Assembly (NCBI GenBank): GCA_020638955.1
Contig: JACKHO010000009.1
Coordinates: forward strand, 62,001-126,000
Origin: Planctomycetaceae bacterium
GTDB lineage: Bacteria; Planctomycetota; Planctomycetia; Planctomycetales; Planctomycetaceae
DNA length: 64,000 bases
Reading direction: 5' to 3'
Shown: piece by piece, positions 1-8,893 of the stretch
Layout: each line of letters starts with the position of its first letter
Numbering within the stretch: position 1 is the stretch's first letter
Program-made: the position numbers and the translations under genes
Notes under the pieces: generated by a model
What the model was told of the DNA's origin: nothing
The model's database searches: none
The model's input: the letters and a program-made list of their open reading frames with translations, nothing else

Positions 1-266
1 TCGCCGATTCCGTCACACTCACGGTCTTTAACAATGGCGAAGTCAACGGCGATTCGTTCATCGAACGCGCCGGCGCAGTCGCCATGACCGATGCCGGTCG
101 CCGCAGTGTCATTTCAGCCTTCGAACGGCGACTCCAAACGGAAATCACGCATCCCATATTTGGCTATAAAGTGAGCTACCGCCGTATTCTGGAAGTCCAA
201 GCCCGACTGCTCGCCCGTCACCTGCTCGGAGAACTTCCGGAGTACCCGAGTTTCGTAACACGTTAA
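1..266 (+). CDS. cas1: Cas1 C-terminal part (CRISPR adaptation integrase), cut by window edge
   Basis: The open frame enters from the left edge (first full codon at base 3) and ends at TAA 264-266, so only about 87 residues of the C-terminal helical domain are seen. Recognisable Cas1 features are NNGEVNGDSFIERAG followed by the helix with RRSVISAFERRL, and an ending YPSFVTR, as in Cas1 proteins of several type I systems, including Cas4-Cas1 fusions. The metal-binding Glu/His/Asp residues lie upstream of the window. Cas1 forms the spacer integrase with Cas2, whose gene follows 70 bp downstream on the same strand. An ATG at 84 lies inside the domain and is not the start. The subtype cannot be given because the effector genes are outside the window. 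Confidence 0.9.
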   Translation, partial: ADSVTLTVFNNGEVNGDSFIERAGAVAMTDAGRRSVISAFERRLQTEITHPIFGYKVSYRRILEVQARLLARHLLGELPEYPSFVTR

Positions 267-336
267 CCCAGTTCAGTCTCTCAACCACCTCAACTGGCCA
301 CCGACCCATCTACGCGGCACGGCCGGCTCAACGACT

Positions 337-630
337 ATGCGAAACGTCTATCTCATTGCCTACGACATTACCTGCGATAAGCGGTATCGCAGAGTGTACA
401 AGTCCATGCGCGGACACGGGGACGCCGTTCAGTATTCTGTGTTTCGATGTGAACTCACCGACATGGAACTGCAGGGACTTAAGGAACAATTGTGGCCCGT
501 GCTGAATTTGCATGAGGACCGTGTCATGATTGTTGACCTCGGCCCTGTTGCTGGTCGCGGCGATGAGTGTCTGGAATTCTGGGGAGTTCCCTGCTCCGTG
601 CCAACAAGCCGCCAGGCTGGTATTATCTAG
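337..630 (+). CDS. cas2: Cas2 (CRISPR adaptation protein)
   Basis: This 97-residue protein has the usual Cas2 length and opens with MRNVYLIAYDIT, whose Asp-10 is the conserved residue after the first beta strand. VQYSVFRCEL and VMIVDLGP match the ferredoxin-fold strands that build the Cas2 dimer. Cas2 sits as a dimer between two Cas1 dimers and shapes the spacer-integration complex. The gene lies between cas1 and the array, in the same direction, which places the leader at 631-854 and the newest spacers at the low-coordinate end. No strong ribosome binding site is visible. The ATG at 337 gives a start right at the family's N-terminus. Confidence 0.93.
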   Translation: MRNVYLIAYDITCDKRYRRVYKSMRGHGDAVQYSVFRCELTDMELQGLKEQLWPVLNLHEDRVMIVDLGPVAGRGDECLEFWGVPCSVPTSRQAGII

Positions 631-854
631 TTGTGAATTTGTTGGCTGCAATGTCAGGGATTTGCTAGAATCTTGGCGTGCGAGAGTTGCGGTGCGGCAA
701 AAACCATGGGCAGCCCTCGCAGCTGGAACTTGTTCTTTGACAACTGGTTAAGGATAGCCTATGACATTGAGAACCATTCCCTTGCATAGCCAGACGTCAC
801 CCCTCGCAAACTGCCGCGCAACCTGTTGCCAGCTAACGGCTGCAGACGCGGGCG
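631..854 (+). promoter_or_regulatory. CRISPR leader with sigma70-like promoter
   Basis: This 224-bp non-coding stretch separates cas2 from the first repeat. It contains TTGACA at 737-742 and TATGAC at 760-765 with a 17-bp spacer, a near-consensus promoter reading into the array about 90 bp before the first repeat. The polarity agrees with decayed repeats being found only at the far end. The ORFs overlapping it on either strand have no protein-like features. Confidence 0.6.
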
Positions 855-2766
855 GTCTTCCGGTCTGAAAACGACCGGCCCCATTGAAGCCGGCGGGAAA
901 GGCGACGACGCATGGGATTTGATCACGTCTTCCGGTCTGAAAACGACCGGCCCCATTGAAGCGTGTGCGACGGTCAGTCTGGCGTACAAGACGTAGAGGT
1001 CTTCCGGTCTGAAAACGACCGGCCCCATTGAAGCGGTCACTTACTGGGGATCGTTGCACGTTTTCGCGCTTGTCTTCCGGTCTGAAAACGACCGGCCCCA
1101 TTGAAGCGATTCGGTGCCTTGTTCGTACCAGTCCCCGGAGGTGTCTTCCGGTCTGAAAACGACCGGCCCCATTGAAGCATCCTCAAAATCAACCGAATTC
1201 CACGCCCCGTGCCGTCTTCCGGTCTGAAAACGACCGGCCCCATTGAAGCTCCGTCGATTGTCGCTGCAATTGGTGATGCTGCCAGGTCTTCCGGTCTGAA
1301 AACGACCGGCCCCATTGAAGCGTAACGATCCTCAGCAACTGCAGGTCTTTCTCCATGTCGTCTTCCGGTCTGAAAACGACCGGCCCCATTGAAGCAAGAA
1401 CGGGTCAGTGCCGTTGATGCTCACGCTCGTCGTCTTCCGGTCTGAAAACGACCGGCCCCATTGAAGCACGACGTGCCCGCAGCGTCGGACTACGTCGATT
1501 GGAAGTCTTCCGGTCTGAAAACGACCGGCCCCATTGAAGCGTATATGGCGGCGGCAGCCTGTTACACACAAAGCCCGTCTTCCGGTCTGAAAACGACCGG
1601 CCCCATTGAAGCCATGCAGGGGATGTCACCACAACACCCAACGCGGACGTCTTCCGGTCTGAAAACGACCGGCCCCATTGAAGCGCCACGCGTGGCCATC
1701 GGTGTGGAATGGCTATTCGAGTCTTCCGGTCTGAAAACGACCGGCCCCATTGAAGCTTTCCGGATCGATGGCCGCCGATTGCGCCAGTGTCGTCTTCCGG
1801 TCTGAAAACGACCGGCCCCATTGAAGCCCGTCTTGGCTGTGGATGCATCGAAGGTATGGACGAGGTCTTCCGGTCTGAAAACGACCGGCCCCATTGAAGC
1901 CCCCACTCCGGATCATGTGGCCCGGGATCGAATCCCGAGTCTTCCGGTCTGAAAACGACCGGCCCCATTGAAGCAAATTGTGGCCGAGATGTTCCATTAA
2001 CATTCTCGCGTCTTCCGGTCTGAAAACGACCGGCCCCATTGAAGCGCCCGTCTGCGCAGTGGAAATCGAGGACTACGCCCGGGTCTTCCGGTCTGAAAAC
2101 GACCGGCCCCATTGAAGCTGGCAGGTACCGGGCGGCAAAGTACAGCAACTCAGGTGTCTTCCGGTCTGAAAACGACCGGCCCCATTGAAGCAACTCCGTG
2201 ACCTCCGTGCCTCCGTGGTTTTATGCAAGTCTTCCGGTCTGAAAACGACCGGCCCCATTGAAGCAACTTCGCAACAGATTCGGAAATGGGCACAATTGAG
2301 GTCTTCCGGTCTGAAAACGACCGGCCCCATTGAAGCGTTTTGTCGACGGGCATTGTCACTCTCCTCCACGAGTCTTCCGGTCTGAAAACGACCGGCCCCA
2401 TTGAAGCTCTTCCCCTTCCCCCTTTTGCTGGATGGTCAAAAAGTCTTCCGGTCTGAAAACGACCGGCCCCATTGAAGCAACGAACCCTCCCGAACTGTAG
2501 GCACCACCCACTGTTGTCTTCCGGTCTGAAAACGACCGGCCCCATTGAAGCAGGAGAACGTGCCGGACTCGAACCAGCAACTCCCAGGTCTTCCGGTCTG
2601 AAAACGACCGGCCCCATTGAAGCGCGGCTGTCAGGCCACAGCAATCCAGCCGCCCCCCCGTCTTCCGGTCTGAAAACGACCGGCCCCATTGAAGCTCAGC
2701 AAAAGAAACGAGAAGGCGTTGAGGTTTCACGTCTTCCGGTCTGAAAACGACCGGCCCCATTGAAGC

Positions 2767-3094
2767 ACACAGTAATGATCGTCGCTGAGAAAGCGGCTGA
2801 ACCCGTCTTCCGGTCTGAAAACGACCGGCCCCATTGAAGCCCTGTTTTCACCTTATCCCATTTTCACCTTATCCCGGTCTTCCGGTCTGAAAACGACCGG
2901 CCCCATTGAAGCGAAATATGTTCCCGGCGGACACTTGAGGCGCGTTCGCAGTCTTCCGGTCTGAAAACGACCGGCCCCATTGAAGCACGCAGTACGGGCA
3001 GAGTCCCAGATCGTGCATGATGTCTTCCGGTCTGAAAACGACCGGCCCCATTGAAGCGGAGTCGGTTTTAGAAGCGACAATGCTGCGTTCACAT
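2767..3094 (+). repeat. Duplicated spacer block, leader-side copy (spacers 27-31)
   Basis: The five consecutive spacers at 2767-2804, 2841-2876, 2913-2950, 2987-3021 and 3058-3094 (call them A, B, C, D, E) recur at 4008-4335. Their lengths and sequences are the same in both copies as far as I can read. Here the order is A-B-C-D-E. Confidence 0.95.
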
Positions 3095-4007
3095 GTCTTC
3101 CGGTCTGAAAACGACCGGCCCCATTGAAGCGGTTAAGTTGTTGTGAGTCGCCGTTGTCGACTCGGTAGTCTTCCGGTCTGAAAACGACCGGCCCCATTGA
3201 AGCCGGACCGATGGCGATTCCGACGACATCGAAGAGCTCGTCTTCCGGTCTGAAAACGACCGGCCCCATTGAAGCCGAACCGGCCATGGACACTGGTTCC
3301 ATTCTTACGGGCGTCTTCCGGTCTGAAAACGACCGGCCCCATTGAAGCTCCGTGTGGGTCTTCCAGATCTTCCCGAGCGCCACCAGGTCTTCCGGTCTGA
3401 AAACGACCGGCCCCATTGAAGCGACCAGCAACCGAACCGCAAGTCGCGGCCGAATGGCATGGCGTCTTCCGGTCTGAAAACGACCGGCCCCATTGAAGCA
3501 TCGCACTGGCTCGTGAATGTGAGGGCGTCGTGTTGAAGTCTTCCGGTCTGAAAACGACCGGCCCCATTGAAGCCCGGTTTGTCGCGTTTCCAGTGTCGGT
3601 CAAGGCTGTAGTCTTCCGGTCTGAAAACGACCGGCCCCATTGAAGCAGGCCGTGGTCAGAGTTGACACCACAAGCCCTTAGAACGTCTTCCGGTCTGAAA
3701 ACGACCGGCCCCATTGAAGCACGTGCAGGTGGTCACATTCAGCAAAGGCCCCAACGTCTTCCGGTCTGAAAACGACCGGCCCCATTGAAGCCGCTGCAGC
3801 GGTGATCGACTGGGCCGTGGCACCATCGTCTTCCGGTCTGAAAACGACCGGCCCCATTGAAGCAGGGTGATGCGGAGGTTGGCGGAAGCCGAAGAGGAGG
3901 TCTTCCGGTCTGAAAACGACCGGCCCCATTGAAGCACCTTCCCCCGTTTCCGGTATCTCATTCAATCCCGTGTCTTCCGGTCTGAAAACGACCGGCCCCA
4001 TTGAAGC

Positions 4008-4335
4008 GGAGTCGGTTTTAGAAGCGACAATGCTGCGTTCACATGTCTTCCGGTCTGAAAACGACCGGCCCCATTGAAGCACACAGTAATGATCGTCGCT
4101 GAGAAAGCGGCTGAACCCGTCTTCCGGTCTGAAAACGACCGGCCCCATTGAAGCCCTGTTTTCACCTTATCCCATTTTCACCTTATCCCGGTCTTCCGGT
4201 CTGAAAACGACCGGCCCCATTGAAGCGAAATATGTTCCCGGCGGACACTTGAGGCGCGTTCGCAGTCTTCCGGTCTGAAAACGACCGGCCCCATTGAAGC
4301 ACGCAGTACGGGCAGAGTCCCAGATCGTGCATGAT
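4008..4335 (+). repeat. Duplicated spacer block, trailer-side copy (spacers 44-48), permuted order
   Basis: The same five spacers appear as E (4008-4044), A (4081-4118), B (4155-4190), C (4227-4264) and D (4301-4335). E has moved to the front, so spacers 32-43 are bracketed by two copies of E. This points to recombination between repeats rather than fresh acquisition. Confidence 0.95.
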
Positions 4336-4803
4336 GTCTTCCGGTCTGAAAACGACCGGCCCCATTGAAGCGGTTCCGATTTCTTCCCCTTCCGTTTCTT
4401 GGCTGGTGTCTTCCGGTCTGAAAACGACCGGCCCCATTGAAGCCCTCTAACAGCCCAACAAGACCTGAAGAGCTTCTCATGTCTTCCGGTCTGAAAACGA
4501 CCGGCCCCATTGAAGCCTCGGTTCAGTGGACGGCAGGAATTCGTGCGAGACAGTCTTCCGGTCTGAAAACGACCGGCCCCATTGAAGCGTCGGCTCGGTG
4601 GATTTCTTAGACTTGTGTTTTGCATCCGCCGTTCTGAAAATGATCGGCTCCATTGATGCGGGATTCCCGTTCTGCGAGACCTCCAGCCTCACCAACGTTT
4701 TCCGGTCTGAAAATGACTGGCCCCATTGAAGCACAAAGCAGAACTGGTGTCCGCCGATAGACAACTTGCCTTCCGGTCTAAAAGTGACCGGCCCCATTGA
4801 AGA

Positions 4804-5195
4804 AAGACCCCAAACACCCTTAAATAAAAGGAGTTACGCCATCGTACTGCAATTAAGGTTTGCACTGCGTTTTCTTCAGGGGGCGCGCACTAAACCTTGA
4901 TCTTGTTCTCAGTTGTCATCGAGTCAGTCGTTGGTCGGAATCCTACTCGGGGAGGTGCAAATTGCCACTAGCTGTAGACTTTTGAAGTCCAATCATCTGC
5001 CAAGATCCACCGCTACTTCGTAAATTCAATCAGCCGCTGGATAAATGCATGTGATCCGGACGCTGCCCGCAGAGGACTTTATTCAGTTCCCCCTTTTTGC
5101 CAATTCGTGACATATCGTCAGTTCTTGCAAGAACGACCTACCAAGTGCCGGGCCAGAAAACGTGTCGCGATCAGGTACAAATTCCGATGAAGTTG
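4804..5195. other. Intergenic stretch after the CRISPR array, no gene seen
   Basis: About 390 bp follow the last decayed repeat. I see no frame with protein-like composition on either strand and no further repeat remnant. The minus-strand ORF over 5083-5310 overlaps the promoter and signal peptide of the next gene and looks like a chance frame. Confidence 0.5.
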
Positions 5196-5225
5196 TTGAC
5201 ACCTGCGTTTTTGGACGCGTAAACT
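5196..5225 (+). promoter_or_regulatory. Candidate promoter for the small secreted protein
   Basis: TTGACA at 5196-5201 and TAAACT at 5220-5225 are separated by 18 bp and lie 42 bp before the ATG at 5268. The -35 box is perfect and the -10 box matches four of six consensus positions. Confidence 0.45.
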
Positions 5226-5267
5226 CAAGGGGTTGTTCTTGAGACCACATCTCATAAAACGGGTTGC

Positions 5268-5672
5268 ATGCCCCTTCGAACTCTACGCATTCGCTCCCTT
5301 TTGACGGCACTTGCCGTTTGCGTGGTCGGTTCGTTTTTTGCCAGCAGTGCCTTCGCTAGTTGCGGGGATTGGCTTGCTGATCATTCTGAGGAGCAAATTG
5401 CGCCGGGTGGAGTTGCAAGTCCCCTCGGGTCATATGATCCGGAATCACCGACGCAGCATTCACCCTGTCGTGGGCCGGGGTGTCGAAACGCTCCAGACTC
5501 GCCTCATGGCCCTGTACCTGCCTCGGAATTGAAACTTCAACGCCTTGATATGGCAGTTTGGGGATCACAGGCCCCGAGTAATTCAGGACAATCCTCGTAC
5601 CATGATTTTGAAGCGTTTGCTCGTGTGTTGCGTGGTTATCCCATGGGAATTGAGCATCCTCCCCGAGCTTGA
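5268..5672 (+). CDS. Small secreted planctomycete-type protein with CRGPGC motif
   Basis: This is a 134-residue exported protein of unknown function. Residues 1-31 form a clear signal peptide: an Arg-rich start, the hydrophobic core LLTALAVCVVGSFFASS, and a likely signal peptidase I site AFA|SCGDW. The mature part has CRGPGCRNAPDSPHGPVP, a short Cys/Pro motif that I recall from small exported proteins of planctomycetes. The rest is hydrophilic with no catalytic motif. The gene stands alone after its own candidate promoter, and its relation to the operon starting at 5999 is unclear. Overlapping ORFs in other frames lack such features. Confidence 0.7.
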   Translation: MPLRTLRIRSLLTALAVCVVGSFFASSAFASCGDWLADHSEEQIAPGGVASPLGSYDPESPTQHSPCRGPGCRNAPDSPHGPVPASELKLQRLDMAVWGSQAPSNSGQSSYHDFEAFARVLRGYPMGIEHPPRA

Positions 5673-5755
5673 AGCTGGTTGCGCTTGTCCGTGCCTTTAA
5701 TGCTGCGCGTGCTTCCGTTGCCACTTCATTCAATTGGCAATTGATGTTCTCGGTT

Positions 5756-5775
5756 ATTCATCATCGTTGATGAAT
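5756..5775. promoter_or_regulatory. Perfect palindrome, candidate operator (in the 5673-5998 gap)
   Basis: ATTCATCATCGTTGATGAAT is an 8-bp perfect inverted repeat with a 4-bp centre. It has no T tract, so an operator is more likely than a terminator. It lies 224 bp before the first gene of the membrane cluster. The same gap (5673-5998) also holds a TTCATTCA-rich stretch at 5954-5985 ending in GTTCATTCACTGAAC, directly before the ribosome binding site of the next gene. No gene is seen in the gap. Confidence 0.4.
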
Positions 5776-5998
5776 GCCGGGTGAGAAGTCGTCGTCGAAG
5801 AATTGATTTCTCTCTGCTTTAGCTGGCGCATTGACATCGCATCCAGCAAGGCTCCCTTCCACCATTTTGGCCGTGAAGAGAGTCGTGTGCCGCTATCTCG
5901 CTTTCGCAGCGACCTCGCGCAGTCTTGCGCGTCGTCTTTCTCGTGGTTTCACACATTCATTCATTAATTCGTTCATTCACTGAACGGGGAGAATCATT

Positions 5999-6604
5999 AT
6001 GAGTACGGTAGCAGTTTCTTGCGCACTTCCCCAGAACCAGACGTTCATGGAGAAGCTTAATGGAATTTGGCACAAGTATTCGTTGTGGGCTTACACTGCA
6101 ATTGTGCTGGCGCATTGGGGAGAACATCTTGCACAAACCGTGCAAATCTACCTTCTGCAATGGCCAATTCCTCAATCCCGTGGCGTCCTCGGTCTATGGA
6201 TGCCATGGTTAGTGGCATCTGAAGCGCTGCATTACGCCTATGCACTGGTCATGCTGGTGGCGTTTTGGATCTTACGAAAGGGATTTGTCGGTCGCTCGTA
6301 CAACTGGTGGATGATTGCATTCTGGATTCAATTCTGGCACCACATTGAACATGCACTGCTTCAGGGACAAGCGATCTTCCATCACAACCTTTTTGGCGCG
6401 CCTGTACCAATGAGCATCGCACAACTCGCAATTCCACGCGTCGAATTGCACTTGTTTTACAACACGGCCGTCACAATCCCCATGGTCATAGCGATGTTCT
6501 ATCACATGTTCCCTCTGCCAGAAGAAGAGTCGCAAATGCATTGCAGTTGTTCCTGGCACCGAACTGAGTCGGTGAAGATGCAACCGGCGGCCAATGCAAC
6601 GTAA
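5999..6604 (+). CDS. His-rich multi-pass membrane protein of unknown function
   Basis: The 201-residue protein has about five hydrophobic segments and repeated His motifs at membrane edges: AHWGEHLAQ, EALHYAY, WHHIEHALL, ELHLFYN and FYHMF. Such His pairs could bind metal or heme, but no known family signature is complete, so no function is assigned. The start is supported by GGGGAG at 5986-5991, 7 nt before the ATG. It is the first gene of a same-strand run that leads into the YtkA-like, polyferredoxin and UnbV/UnbU-type genes. This suggests a part in membrane redox or metal handling. The C-terminus after residue 175 is hydrophilic with two Cys. Confidence 0.75.
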   Translation: MSTVAVSCALPQNQTFMEKLNGIWHKYSLWAYTAIVLAHWGEHLAQTVQIYLLQWPIPQSRGVLGLWMPWLVASEALHYAYALVMLVAFWILRKGFVGRSYNWWMIAFWIQFWHHIEHALLQGQAIFHHNLFGAPVPMSIAQLAIPRVELHLFYNTAVTIPMVIAMFYHMFPLPEEESQMHCSCSWHRTESVKMQPAANAT

Positions 6605-6675
6605 CGCCTCTAGCTTGACTTGCTTCTCTTCGCATGAAAGGCCTTCAAGCCTTTCCCATTCTCAACGAGGTAATC

Positions 6676-6870
6676 ATGAATCTTATTCGTTCGTTAATGA
6701 CCATCTTTTTGCTGAGCGTTGTAGCAGTTTCCGTCGCTGGATGGATTTGGGCTGGCGGACAGCCATCACCAAAGCTGGAGGGTGCTCGCTTCGTCCTAGC
6801 ACTTTGCATTCTGATGGGGGTCGGCAGTATGGGAATTCTATGGACTACGAAGAATTCCCAAGCTGGTTAG
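6676..6870 (+). CDS. Small two-helix membrane protein
   Basis: This 64-residue protein has two hydrophobic segments, LMTIFLLSVVAVSVAGWIWAG and FVLALCILMGVGSMGILW, joined by a short polar loop. It resembles small accessory subunits found beside membrane complexes, but no family is recognised. The start at 6676 is chosen over an upstream in-frame ATG at 6634 because GAGG lies 7 nt before it (6667-6670) and the upstream extension is not hydrophobic. It sits 71 bp after the His-rich membrane protein and 88 bp before the YtkA-like gene, so it is probably co-transcribed. Confidence 0.65.
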   Translation: MNLIRSLMTIFLLSVVAVSVAGWIWAGGQPSPKLEGARFVLALCILMGVGSMGILWTTKNSQAG

Positions 6871-6958
6871 CGACACCTCAGCGGTCAGTGCTTTCCGCCT
6901 CGCTCACAATTCTGAGGTGTCTTGTCGCGAAGTGCGACGGTCAATTGCTAGGTAGGTC

Positions 6959-7375
6959 ATGAACTCCCTTCGAATCATCAACAAGCTGGGGTACGGCGTC
7001 TGTGCCGTTCTTTGTGGATTCTTGTCAATCATTTCATATGGTTGTCAGGAATCGACCACACCAGGGATGCAGGTGAGTGCGACTCTTGACATCACCCCCA
7101 GTCCACCGACTGTCGGAGAGGCAGACGTTGTGCTGACATTGACCGGTGCTAAGGGTGAACTGCTTACTGGGGGAGAAATTGAGATTGAGGGGAATATGGA
7201 TCACGCTGGCATGAAGCCGGTGTTCTCCAAACTCACTGAAACGGCACCAGGTAAGTATACAGGCAAGCTGGAATTCACGATGGGTGGAGACTGGTTTGTT
7301 CTGGTCACTGGCCAACTCGCCGATGGACATCAACTGAATGAAAAGGTCGATGTGCCGGGAGTGAAGTCACAATGA
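6959..7375 (+). CDS. YtkA-like domain lipoprotein
   Basis: This 138-residue protein has an N-terminal hydrophobic segment ending in SIISYGC, a possible lipobox with Cys-29. One small beta domain follows: PTVGEADVVLTLTGAKGELLTGGEIEIEG, then MDHAGM, then APGKYTGKLEFTMGGDWFVLVTGQL. This pattern fits the YtkA-like family (FixH/CcoH-related Ig-like domain), whose members occur with copper and respiratory membrane proteins. The MDHAGM motif could ligate copper through His and Met, which is inference. The stop overlaps the next start by ATGA (7372-7375), so it is translationally coupled to the polyferredoxin, as often happens with FixH-like and CcoG-like partners. Confidence 0.8.
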   Translation: MNSLRIINKLGYGVCAVLCGFLSIISYGCQESTTPGMQVSATLDITPSPPTVGEADVVLTLTGAKGELLTGGEIEIEGNMDHAGMKPVFSKLTETAPGKYTGKLEFTMGGDWFVLVTGQLADGHQLNEKVDVPGVKSQ

Positions 7376-8892
7376 CAGTTCTTGACGTGGAGCGACCACT
7401 TGAGCGAGGTGACCCTCAGTCTCCAGGGGCAAACGGTCAGTTTGATCTACTTGAGGTTCCACTCTTGGGGGGCTTCCTGCGGTGGCGTTGGTCCCGGACG
7501 TTTCTGCAGCTCCCTGTCCTGCTCTTGTCCCTTCTCATGATTGCACATGCGTTCTTCGGTCCACAGTTGGCACCGAAGAATCTGGCAGCGCTATTGACGT
7601 GGGTCCACTTTCGTGGCCTGGTCGTGCTGGTCCTGTTGGTGGGCGGAAACTTTTTCTGTATGGCCTGCCCTTTCATGTTACCGCGTGAGCTGGCCCGCAG
7701 ATTTGTCAAGCCGAGCTGGAGGTGGCCACGGATATTAAGAAATAAGTGGCCCTCAATCATCTGCCTGGTGGGAGTTCTATTTGCCTACGAATTGTTTGAC
7801 CTGTGGGGCAGTCCGTGGTGGACTGGAGCATTAATTGTGGGGTATTTCGCTGCCGCATTCGCAATCGATACAGCCTTTGAACGTGCCTCTTTTTGCAAGT
7901 ATGTATGTCCTGTTGGCCAGTTCAACTTCTTAAGTGCGACTATGTCGCCGCTTGAAGTAAAGGTTCGCCAACCGGATGTGTGCCATGAGTGCACTACGAA
8001 GGATTGCATTCGCGGTCGGCACGATGTGAACGCACCATGTGGCGATCAGACGATAATCCTCTCAGAACTTCCGATCATTCAGCGCGGATGCGAGCTCGCG
8101 CTCTTTCAACCTCGGAAAGTGGGAAATCTTGACTGCACGTTCTGCCTGGACTGCGTATATGCCTGTCCACACGACAACATTGGAATTATAGCCCGCCTGC
8201 CGGGAGAAGAATTGGCGGGCACAGGCACTCGCTCGGGAATTGGCAACCTTGACAAGAATGCGGGTTGGACTGTGTTAACTGCAGTCTTTGTGTTCGGAGC
8301 CCTCCTGAATGCCTTTGCAATGACAAGTCCAGTCTACGTACTGGAACAGGAAATCTCGCGCTGGACTGGCCTCCGTGTGGAATGGCCAATTCTTGGAATG
8401 CTGTTCATGTTCGGGCTGATCATCGAGCCAGCCATACTACTTGGGACCGCTGCCGCGGTTACTCAGTACTGGACGCATTCCAAGGTCACTATGTGGGGAA
8501 TCATCAATCGCTTTGCACGTTCATTGATCCCACTCGGATTTGGGATCTGGCTGGCGCACTATGGCTTTCATTTCTTTACGGGTGCACTGACGATTATTCC
8601 CGTCACTCAGAATGCCTGCCGAATGGCATTTGGTCTGGATCTCCTTGGAAAGCCAATGTGGCAGATGGGAGGGCTTCCTGAATCAGTCGTGTATCCCATG
8701 GAATTGGGATTTCTGGGGCTGGGATTACTTGGTTCGCTGCTGGTCTGCTGGCGGATAGCCAGCCAGTTCAATTCGCAGGCGCCGACAAAAGCCTTTTTTC
8801 CCTGGAGTGTGGTGATCATCACCCTGTTCGTCTCAGCCTGCTGGATTTTGACGCAGCCCATGGACATGCGCGGAACATTCTTAGGAGGTTAG
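7372..8892 (+). CDS. Membrane polyferredoxin (NapH/CcoG-like), 4Fe-4S
   Basis: This 506-residue membrane protein should carry electrons across or along the membrane. The first half has several helices and the loop CMAC (Cys-96, Cys-99), followed by CKYVCP (175, 179), the pattern of NapH/CcoG/NosR-type ferredoxin membrane proteins. Two iron-sulfur regions follow: C204-x2-C207-x4-C212 (incomplete, with Cys-223 and Cys-240 nearby) and the canonical C255-x2-C258-x2-C261-x3-C265-P. The C-terminal third has further helices. It starts inside the stop of the YtkA-like gene and is followed one base later by the next gene, so the operon is tight. The electron acceptor is unknown; the RnfD-like protein at 14967 is a candidate partner. 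Confidence 0.85.
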   Translation: MTVLDVERPLERGDPQSPGANGQFDLLEVPLLGGFLRWRWSRTFLQLPVLLLSLLMIAHAFFGPQLAPKNLAALLTWVHFRGLVVLVLLVGGNFFCMACPFMLPRELARRFVKPSWRWPRILRNKWPSIICLVGVLFAYELFDLWGSPWWTGALIVGYFAAAFAIDTAFERASFCKYVCPVGQFNFLSATMSPLEVKVRQPDVCHECTTKDCIRGRHDVNAPCGDQTIILSELPIIQRGCELALFQPRKVGNLDCTFCLDCVYACPHDNIGIIARLPGEELAGTGTRSGIGNLDKNAGWTVLTAVFVFGALLNAFAMTSPVYVLEQEISRWTGLRVEWPILGMLFMFGLIIEPAILLGTAAAVTQYWTHSKVTMWGIINRFARSLIPLGFGIWLAHYGFHFFTGALTIIPVTQNACRMAFGLDLLGKPMWQMGGLPESVVYPMELGFLGLGLLGSLLVCWRIASQFNSQAPTKAFFPWSVVIITLFVSACWILTQPMDMRGTFLGG

Positions 8893-8893
8893 A

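Larger units (their letters stand above)
855..4803 (+). CRISPR. CRISPR array, 52 intact and 3 decayed 36-bp repeats, 54 spacers
   Basis: The 36-bp repeat begins GTCTTCCGG and ends CCCATTGAAGC. Intact copies start at 855, 927, 999 and so on to 4553, with a period of 71-77 bp and spacers mostly 35-38 bp. Inside the repeat CCGGTC (positions 6-11) can pair with GACCGG (19-24) around a 7-nt loop, leaving a 12-nt tail that ends in ATTGAAGC. Three copies at 4624-4659, 4697-4732 and 4768-4803 carry substitutions, marking the trailer end. Five spacers occur twice, leaving 49 different ones. Direction is inferred from the cas1-cas2-leader order, the decayed end and the ATTGAA(A/G)C 3' end typical of transcribed repeats. 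The subtype is unknown; the hairpin plus ATTGAA tail is compatible with several type I families. Confidence 0.98.

Noticed and set aside
1901..1938. Spacer 15 with CGGGATCGAATCCCG, looking like another tRNA T-arm
   Set aside because: The loop does not place TTC next to a G53-like stem end and no acceptor strand follows. The near-palindrome can be chance.
748..4797. Many overlapping minus- and plus-strand ORFs with repeated MGPVVFRPED, WGRSFSDRKT or SSGLKTTGPIEA blocks, looking like repeat proteins
   Set aside because: They are translations of the CRISPR repeat in three frames; the variable parts are spacers.
5967..5979. 13-bp sequence ATTCGTTCATTCA shared with the minus strand of 44802-44814
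   Set aside because: A 13-bp match between two places is expected by chance many times in a 64-kb window.
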